Below, piece after piece: positions 1 through 9,000 of a DNA stretch of 13,068 nt. Positions within the stretch are counted from its first letter, which is position 1. Every line of letters begins with the position of its first letter. The DNA is from Phoronis ovalis. Taxonomy: Eukaryota; Phoronida; Phoronidae. The notes beneath the pieces were generated by a model that saw only the letters and a program-made list of their open reading frames with translations, was not told the DNA's origin and did no database searches. The translations under genes were made by a program, and so were the position numbers. The stretch is taken from positions 1 through 13,068 of the forward strand of contig JAOXYB010040650.1 of the NCBI GenBank assembly GCA_028565635.1, given 5' to 3'.

Positions 1-253
1 ATAATGGTAAACACTTTGTCATTAAACAGTTTTTAAAAAGTACTGAAAATATATTTTTTATATTAGCTGCTGTTGTTATATAGGGATTTAAACTCAATTT
101 TTAACAAAAATGAATTTAAAAATACAAACAAGGGTCTAAACTTAGACTATGTGCATCCCTATATATGTTTCTAGTTTTATTGTCCTCATATGTGGTCATA
201 TGTACTGACAAAAGTCTGTCTGGGTGTTCCCTGAACCCCCCCATGTCATTTCC

Positions 254-289
254 TCACTCACTCACTCACATGCACACACACACACACAA
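254..289. repeat. Compound (TCAC)4 / (CA)8 microsatellite
   Basis: Four TCAC units (254-269) are followed, after a few bases, by eight CA units (273-288). It lies in non-coding sequence downstream of the receptor gene. Confidence 0.92.
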
Positions 290-807
290 CCTACTATGAT
301 TAAAAATCCATTTAAATCATGATTTAATTTAAGATCAATGACCTGACCCCCAACGTTGTTAATTTTTAGATCCATCCTGTCTTGTAAACATTGTCGCATA
401 TATTTATTTACTTCATTATCTCCTACCATGTCAAATGGCATGTCAATCATGCCTAATTTCATTTTCAACAACAAAGCTCTACATAAAAGCCGTCATACAC
501 ATTCATTTATCCTGTCCCATGCCCCGTGGCAAGTCAATCACTCCCGTCAATTTAGACCTGGGGACTTGAGTGACTGCAGAATAGCTCCTACTAATCTCAG
601 TGTAGTTTTAGCTGCAGGGCCTGCTGGTGTTTAAAGAAAGTTCTTTGATAATGGGTAAACATAAATTGTGAGCTCTGTTTTTGTTGTAAGAGGTTTAATA
701 AAGAAAGAAATGTAAACAAAATTATTAAAAAGAAAAAAGGAAATAAAACAGTTACATAGTACATGGTACTTCAAGTACAACTTGTAACTTCCTCCAGTGA
801 CCCTTGT
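290..807. other. Non-coding flank, nothing identified
   Basis: The only longer frame here (356-634, plus) gives a protein with no recognisable domain and no splice or promoter context. The segment 520-630 is less AT-rich than its surroundings but shows no codon pattern or RNA fold I can name. Confidence 0.5.
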
Positions 808-1012
808 ACTATTATTATTTATTATACCTCTAAGCACTGCTCACTGACAAACACTGATAAACTCATCATGTTATGAACCAACATACATCACATAAATGTA
901 CACATAACGAATAGTCACACTTACCTTTTATACGTGTCCCTTCCAGGAATCAAACCCAAGGTCTTTTTGGTCATTGCTATAGATATAGTCTGACACACTA
1001 TAGCTGAACCAT
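808..1012 (-). mobile_element. tRNA-derived SINE-like element
   Basis: Read on the minus strand, the head has a B-box, GGTTTGATTCC (plus 946-956), close to the tRNA consensus GGTTCGANTCC. About 42-50 bases earlier is an A-box-like TGGTTCAGCTATAG (plus 998-1011). It is followed by a roughly 100-base body and a short AT tail (ATAATAAATAATAATAG, plus 809-825). Head, body and short repeat tail is the layout of RNA polymerase III SINEs. The A-box is imperfect, the A-to-B spacing is long, and no target duplication was found. A functional tRNA is unlikely. Confidence 0.5.
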
Positions 1013-2812
1013 GAAGATGAGTTAAATTCTAAGAATAATTTCATTGGTAATAGCACATAATTAAGTGTCTAGTACTACAATGCATAGCAAGAAGAATATC
1101 AATATATTCTCAAAGAATGAAATGGTATAAGATGTTTAGGTTGAATGGAATGAACAAGACTGCAAAGTCAATAGCCCAGTGACACAATAGACAGCAACTA
1201 ATGTGTACGCAACACCCCAAGAGAGGCAGCTCACGGGTGTAGCCAGTACAGGTGTTCTAATTTGGGAAACTTCATTTTATTTAATATATAGATGTGTAAT
1301 ATATTAACCCTTTTTCTACACATTACAGCATCCATACAAGAATGTTATATGGGTGATACGAATATATGTGACTGGCTTGTTGAGGAGTGGTACGAACCTG
1401 TGCTAGCCAGTTTCTGAAATAATAAATAAAAACATTCATTGACTACAGTGAGGAGTTTAGAATTAGAAATTAATTTAATCTACGTAAGCTGACAATGTAC
1501 AATGATGCAAACTACTTAATAAGATAAAACAGCCCCATTATCAGCCGTTGCTAAAAAAATTGCTAATGGATACAATAAAAACTTCGATTTCTTTCCTCAA
1601 ATTTTTAGTATCAACAAAGAAAATAATTTATTGTGCATTATACAAAGGTAGAGGCACTCATCAAATTTTTACATAAATCTGGTTAAACAATATTAACTTT
1701 TTGCTTAATTTACCCATCAGAAATTTCAAGGTAAATGATAGTTGAAAAAGAATCAAACTTTACGATACAGTTTCTTGCAAAAAATGTTAATAATCTGGGT
1801 GGGAATTTGGTAACATGACAAAACAAAAAAAACTAAATCCACCAGTTTTACTATGTAAAGTTGCTGCCAAGATTTTTTTATTGCAAAAACTGTAATTTTG
1901 GAAAAAATTGAGAATACTAATTCATTTTAATTAGGTCTCCATTTCCATGTTGTATCAATCCTTAAGCCTGCAGTTACTAGCCAAATACGCTCACTGTGTG
2001 AGATCCAACATCGAATACTCATTTTATTCAGCCTATAACACTGGGTAATATCAGGAATATTTCTTTTTTCCTGATTATACAAACTGTGATCATTTTATTT
2101 CATGTCATTAAGTAATACTTTAAAATATAAATGCTCGAAAAACCTTTGTGATGCAGATATTCAGGAATTGAAATACATTGTCAGCCTGTTATTTGCCTAT
2201 AACTTCTTTCAGAAGAGCTTCATAATTAAAATGAAGGGATAGACAGTCAAGTAAAAGTATACATTTTTGCAAAGGTTATAATTTAATGTTACTGAATCAA
2301 AAGGCAACAGGTTAAATATATAAATTCTCATGATCTGATACCCAACTATTTTGAGAAAATCTGTTTCAAAGTTTCAAAAAAATTACGTCAAAAACCATTA
2401 ACCCTACAAAATTGAAACTTGACATATGCAGATCTATAAAAATGCCTCAAATTTTTTAAAATTTTACTTTGTTAAAACGTTAGGAACACAGTTAGAAATG
2501 CATTTCAGTCACAAACTCATAAGATTTTGTCAAGTAATTGTATCTATCTTAAATTTTGGAAATGTCTATAAAGTGTTTCAGTGGTACACATATGATTAAT
2601 GTTACCATATCTTAGGTGAAGGTCCATCTCCAAGTTGCTCTAGCATACATATACAATGTATTATTATTAAAAAAAAAATGTTTGACAACAGCACAGCAAA
2701 TTACAGTTAACATAGCGTGGTCCGAAACTACCTGGCAATATTAATGTCTTCTGCAGTATTCACATTTACACTGTTACAAACATAATGTATAAACTCCAAT
2801 GTATGTTTAAGT
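1013..2812. other. Non-coding 3' flank, nothing firm identified
   Basis: This 1.8-kb stretch is AT-rich with stop codons in every frame and no ORF above about 60 codons. Two short inverted repeats are present: ACACCC/GGGTGT at 1212-1240, and ACTGGCT/AGCCAGT at 1371-1411 enclosing 27 bases. The second could be a small hairpin element, but I cannot define ends. Confidence 0.5.
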
Positions 2813-2818
2813 TTTATT
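2813..2818 (-). terminator. AATAAA polyadenylation signal of the receptor gene
   Basis: The minus strand has a canonical AATAAA about 80 bases past the stop codon, followed by a T/G-containing stretch (ATGTTTGTAACAGTGT) some 30-50 bases further on. This would give a compact 3' UTR of roughly 100-120 bases. Confidence 0.6.
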
Positions 2819-2898
2819 TTTATACTGCTATGTCATATGTTTCCCATTTACAAAAGCAACGATTGTTCCATATTCAGTCTAATACAAGGTTTAAGGTA

Positions 2899-3067
2899 TT
2901 ATAATGAAGTAGTTTGTTCAAGAATACTCTCACTGGCTTCTTTAGCAATTAGCTTTTCACCAACTTCTTCAACTGCCTGAAGCAATGTTTGTGGTGGTTC
3001 ATGTGGATTCCTCTTTCTCCAGAGCATACAAATTTCATATTTTGTCTGCTGCAGATCACATGGATTT
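2899..3067 (-). CDS. Receptor coding exon 9: death domain, C-terminal half, and stop (residues 909-964)
   Basis: This terminal exon completes the death domain with the helix 4-6 signature NPCDLQQTKYEICMLWRKR (910-928), including the conserved Trp925, followed by TLLQAVEEVGEKLIAKEAS (936-954). The string fits the death-domain pattern of a polar helix, a W followed by basic residues, then an L-x-x-A-L/V-x-x-x-G helix. The acceptor is TGTTTTATAG|A. The stop is TAA at 2901-2899. The last ten residues (ILEQTTSL) are a free tail. Confidence 0.9.
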
Positions 3068-6000
3068 CTATAAAACATGACAAACAAGAAAAATATAAAC
3101 TGATAAAGGATTGTTGCTTACATGACAAAGAGAAATTGTGATAGAAAATAATTCCCGAGTCTTTACATACAGCATGTTTTATTTTTAACAAACTAAGTCA
3201 TAATATTTGTTATATTTATTAGTTTGTAAAATAGGTAGACGATGTAGATTTTGTTTAGTTTGTAATTTAATTTTGTATTGATTTTGATTTAATTTTGACC
3301 ATACGGATGTAAAATTTTATGTTCGTCAATAAATAAATAATAATAATGATGCTGGAGTCAGACTTCTTTCTGACGGTTGCTAGAAAGCCCTTGATAGTTC
3401 AATGGAAGTATTTTCAATGGAAGTATTTAAAAACTGCATGTCACATGTTAGCTAGTGACATTTCGATGTGTGATAATAGTATTGTTAAACATCTATGATA
3501 TATTGCATACTACTATTAGATATGTGCAATTTCAATCTTTTGTGGATTAAATACAGATTGCAAATGATCAACTGGCTCCTAACAATATGAGATTTGTATA
3601 AAGCTGAAAACTGATGACCTATCATAGAATATTATCAGGCAACAACTGATTTTAATCAGCCATACCGGTGACCTATGTGATCCAGATCTGCATCAGACAG
3701 CTTTAATTTATATGCCAGTGGTTTCACATTAACTTTTCTGATCTCACTAGCCAAGTGCTGACATAACTTTGTCCAATCTTCATCAGAAACATCATTTGAT
3801 TCCAAACATTTTGATAGTGTTTGCTGAAAATGAAAACATTTCTAGAAGTGCTATTATGATTTAAGAATCCAATGCACCATGAACAATGTTGTTTAATGTT
3901 ACCACATTCAGTATATACTAAGAACTTCCTGTGTCTGAAAGTTCTCAAATCAGACCAAAATAATTCTGATTTAAGTAGAAATGTTTACCAATTAGAAAAA
4001 ATCTATAAAATGACAGAAGTTAACTTATTTTTTATTTTACCTCAGGATTTCTTGATGTTCTTTTCATGAAATCTTGATGAACAATGTTGACCCAGAATTT
4101 AGTTGTTCTAACAAGGTCTAGCTCTACATCGTTGCATTTCTTTCTATGTTTTTTCTTTTTTTCTTTGGGTCTCATTTCAATCTTGATAGACCCTGCAAAA
4201 TGTTCAGGTTGTCCATTTGGGTGGAGCACCCACTCAGCAGTTGATGTAGGTCTATTTGCAAGAGGAGTGGAAATACTTTTGACAAGGGTTTCCTGAAAAG
4301 AAAAAGTATTTATATCAAAACAGTAAATATGCATACCACTTCAATTCGTTGCTTGGATGGCATCAAGTAAGCAATAGCAGCTATTGTTCCTACTGCTGAT
4401 GCTGGATATAGTTCATTCAGTGTATTTTAAATAATTTGTCTCTGTTTGTTTGCTTTCTCTCCCTGGCAGCCATGGGTACTCAGTTTTTATTCAAAAGTGA
4501 AAGAAATCACAATTTAAAAAAATAACTTCATTTTTTATAAAAAAATTATTTCAAGCTATCAATTACCCAGTTTTCTTTGGTATCTCCCGAAAATTAATCT
4601 TGGTGCTTTGTTGTGAGGCTTAGCAAGACTGTTTATTTATTAAGGATGTATGAAAAATTGAGACATATGACAGAAAAGAATTTTCTGCAAAGAGTTGAAC
4701 TATTACTAGAAGACAATATGCAAGCACTGAGGTGGATGGGAAAATCAATTATATCCTTATGTACAATGCAAGTCATGAACACTTTGCAACAGCAAATTTA
4801 ATGAATAGAAACAAAAGTAATAATATCAGAAATAACAATTATATTAGTTTTTAAGGTTCTAAACGTTACCTGTTCCAAGGAAAATATTTCTTCATTTAAG
4901 TGATCTTTTCCCAACTGCCAATCGGGCCCAAAGGAAAGCATACTTTTAAGTCTTGTTCCATCTTCCACTTCCTCAATGAGATTTAACCCCTTGCAATCCA
5001 CATATTTAAACCCCTGTTTTCTTTCATGCTCGATTAAATTCTGAAAACAAGAGTATCATTAAAAACACATGCTATTATTTACCATAGTTACAAATACACT
5101 AGACTAATGGTAAATCCCTTTCTTAAAATAAAGCCCAATGTATTTACTAGCTTTAAATACAGGTACATCTATAAGTTGAATTCCCAAATAGTTTGAGCAC
5201 TTTATTTGTTTCACCAACCATCTCTGTTACTCATTTAAATTTTCAAGTAATTTGATCATCTCAGTTTTTGCAAAGTCTTGAAGAATGCAATTATAATCAA
5301 ACTGGATAAAAAGGATTGCATAAGTTAATTTATTTAAATACTGGTTGATATGAATGCAAAAAAGACACCTTCAGTTTACTTCCTTTGGAGGTCGCAATAT
5401 TTACACTTGAACCAAATATGCAGTAAAATCCACATTTTGTGCTTTTCTTCATTCTGATTTGACCAAACGGCACTTTTTTTATTTTTAATGAAAATTTGAA
5501 CTTCCTATAATATTTTATACATTAAATAAATCAAAAACTTTCCTATCATTAATTATAAGTATATTTCTATAGATTTTAGCATGTGAAAATTTATAAAGTA
5601 GGACCAAACTTTATCAGCTAAGAGGCCCTAGACATCAGAGGATTACTGAGTTATCCAATCAGATTGTAGGAATTTTTACTGGGCCGTTTTTCAACAACTA
5701 TAGCTTATAACACCTAGGTACTTTTCCAATGATTTGAGCTTCTTGGTAACAATTTGAACATTTAGATAAATCCATTTAAATACAAAAAAAGTTAATTCTT
5801 GTAATAAAAAAAAATGAATTTAATTTTTTTACAAATAGAATGAGTGCTTTAAATTTCTACTAGTTTCAGAAATTAACTATTTTAATAGTTTTCCCAGAAA
5901 AAATTAAATTATTTTTTATTATGGAACTAACAGAGGTGCACATAAACAGTTGTAGAATAAAGAAAATAAACTTGCATTAGCAACTTGCAGGAAAAAAGTA

Positions 6001-9000
6001 AAAATTATACCTCTTTCATACAATCAAGCAGGTTGAGTCGATCACATATGTATGCATGGAATCGTAGCTCTTCTTGTGGGCTGCCTGCGTACATAGCAAA
6101 CAACATGGCCTCCATAATCATTGGGCGATCTCCACGACAAGTCACAACATAAACAGTGAAGTGCTTCGTGTAGATGTAGATGAAATCTGGTTCAACCACA
6201 CAATACATTTCTTGGACCACATTGTTGTCTTTAGACTGTCGCGGAACCTCTGTTAACATTTTACTCGATGGTGACACGGCATAATACACTTTGATATTAT
6301 CAAGTGCACTTTGATCAAATACACAGTGCTGGAGTTTTATCTTCACTGGTCGAGAGAACCTTTTGTTTTGAGCAACTTGATACTCAACAACAGGAGCAAC
6401 AATATGCTCACCCTCTTTAATATTTAAGAGGTTTCCAAAGTGTTCGATGTTTTTAACTGGTCTTCCTGTTATACCATATTTCCCACAAGCAATTGCCAAA
6501 GGTGTAATAGTTAACATGGAACACTTGGACATCTGAAAGTCACCACCACAAGAATCATATGAATAATACTCTCCAGGTGCATGGCGTGTTAAATTGCGAC
6601 CATCTGCCCATATTTCCTCATAATTATGTACATTGATGCCGTTTTTCTCAGTAAAAAAATTTATATTTTTTTCTGAGATGTTTTTCTGAAAATCTTCTGG
6701 ACAGTAGCTGGACATTGGTAATGCTGTATGAGTTTGCTTGGTGATGACAAACTTGTCTGCTGGTACTTCAGCGACTGCTGGACTGGGTGGAAGCAATCGA
6801 GGTGCAATAGAATTTCTTGGGTAATCTTTAGGTGTATCACTCAACATAGTAACAACTTCTTTGAATGCAATCTTTCTGTCAAGAAGTGATAGACTATAGT
6901 AGCCTTCATCAGTGTCACATGGTGGCAATAGAAATGGATATTTTAAAGGCTTAGTTTCAATAGTGAGACTGACATTTTTTACCATTTGAGTATCATTCTG
7001 ATTGCTTCTCACAAGTGAATCAAAACGAATATTGTGTAAATAATTTCGTTTTTCTAATCCATTTACTTCACCATTTTCAGGAATAAATACTGAGGAAACT
7101 GCAAAACGGCCAACTTTGGTAGAATGATATGGCAACAGAAGTGTAACCTCAGAGCTACTTCTTTTTCTAAAGTCAATAGTCATAGCATTGTCTTCTTTTA
7201 TCAGCGTTACATCTTCAGGTCTACTATGAAGATAGTTCAACAAATGCTTAGTATTATTCATACGGGGAAAAGTGAAATTAGTTTCAGGATGAGAAAGCAA
7301 TGGACTGGTGCATTTAACATCATTCTGCGCTTCTTCTTCATAATTCAAAAAATGACTTCTATCATCTTCATCATTTTGTGAATGAACTTCAATGATGAGG
7401 CTTTTCCTGTGATCAAATTGCTTGCTCTGAAAATTTAGTAACTGCTTGAAATGCATATATTATTAATTTGCTATAATCATAGTATATTAAATTAGAACTA
7501 CTAGTATGAACAAGTACTTGTTCATATTCATAGAGGTTTGTAATAATAGTTAACTTTGTAACAGAGATAATAAAACAAATACAAGCACATCTGTTGTTAC
7601 AACATGACTATCGAGCTTGTAAGAAAATGTGACGACAAGAAGTACTGGATATTTTTGTAGAAAAATTGAGGTAAATTTACGTTTGTATTTCTTAAATGAG
7701 AAAAGAAATACAAGTGTATATACACACACACACACACACACACACCTGTGGTCAGGAGTTATTTTAATACAAAACAAGGTGGGAACAAATTTTAAAACTA
7801 CGCTTTTTAGTAATCTTTATCTCATGCAACTTTCAAGGACTTCCAAACATTCACAATTTTTAACTTGAAGTCTGCCATTTTTTGATAATCAAACATGTAT
7901 AGTACAGACCTGTAGACAAATTATTAAACCTACCTGCCTCTGTGTACAGCAAATGCATCCAATGATAAGTGAAATAAGTAGTACACTTGCTAGTGGGATA
8001 ATGAATGCAAGCTCACTGGATTTTACTGAATGCTCCAGAACAGTAGTAGTTACGGCTGAAGTAAAATAAGAATAAACAAATAGTTTCAATTGTATGAAGT
8101 CCTAACTTTTAAATAACAGGTACCAGCAGTATAATTCATGCTGTATGCTAACAAATTAATATGATTTCTGACAATAAAATACTTTACATTGTCTCAAAAA
8201 TTACTACTGTGACTAATTGAAACAATTTTTGAGCCATGTAGAGGTTAACCTCTACTTGTCTTTTTGGCCCTAGCAGTGATCTTATCCGGACCATGAGATA
8301 TAACACTATACACAACATACCTGTTTTCAACCTATGGACTGCTGAAAATTGGTAAAACAAATAAATGGGCATATATCATCATTTAGATGCAATAGAAAAT
8401 CACACAGTAAAATGTAACTTACACTGTCAAATACCATTATCAATGTGCCAGCTTAACCCATGGAAGTTAAACTGATTATATGCATAAACTTTAGCATTTA
8501 GTGTATACTAAGATTTAGTACCTAAAGAAGAATGTGTAGATGTGATTGGTAGTTTAGAAGGTAACACGTTGTTCTTTCCATCCCAACAAATGTTATCTCG
8601 TGTTTGATTCCCAAATTGCCTTACAAACAGTCCAAAGGCAGTGCAATCTGTTAACTGCTTACATGCTGCAGTGGGTGACCAATTATCTGAATAGGTACCC
8701 TTAGCGCATGGTTCACACTGAACATCAGAAAATGGTGTGCCTAAAATTGAAGTATGGATGATATGGGTATTCTTATTCTAAACAATTTAAACTCAAGCTG
8801 CTCCTGGTGTCTTAACAGCAATTTAAATGAACAGTAATTTTTTTTGTCAAATTGCTATACATCCCATATACTTCTATGAAGTGCAATTTCAAGAAAAACT
8901 TTTATTTTGCTGAAGTTAAAGAACATAAGGGTCTCAGTCACTCTGTAAAAGCTTAAAATGGAGTATTGATTAAAAAAATTCTATATTTTATTTATTAGAA

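Noticed and set aside
356-634. 92-codon plus-strand ORF in the 3' flank
   Set aside because: It has no domain likeness and overlaps equally open frames on the other strand. Codon content does not look coding.
930-1012. Functional tRNA gene on the minus strand
   Set aside because: The A-box is imperfect, the A-to-B distance is too long, and I cannot form acceptor and anticodon stems. SINE-like origin fits better.
3659-3680. Alternative donor ATAG|GTCACC for exon 8
   Set aside because: It leaves one carried base and destroys the frame into exon 9, whereas CACCG|GTATGG restores the death domain.
4194-4210. His-Phe-Ala in UPA as a second PIDD-like cleavage site
   Set aside because: The third residue has no hydroxyl or thiol, so the acyl-shift reaction cannot occur there.
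4613-4801. 62-codon plus-strand ORF in intron 6 with helix-like content
   Set aside because: It is short, lacks a recognisable domain or splice/promoter context, and lies antisense inside a well-supported intron. Such frames are expected by chance.
6050-6080. SPQE string in UPA resembling a TRAF2-binding motif
   Set aside because: It lies within a predicted structured strand region, and such a four-residue pattern is common by chance. I found no clear TRAF2 or TRAF6 motif in the exposed linker.
7330-7380. DEDD and CDTDE strings in the linker as caspase sites, by analogy with UNC5 dependence receptors
   Set aside because: DEDD is followed by Arg and lies in a general acidic run; the second string also lacks a small residue after the Asp. 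Evidence is too weak to call.
7550-7777. Frames across the (AC)12 tract
   Set aside because: They are artefacts of the microsatellite (repeated Cys-Val or Thr-His) within intron 4.
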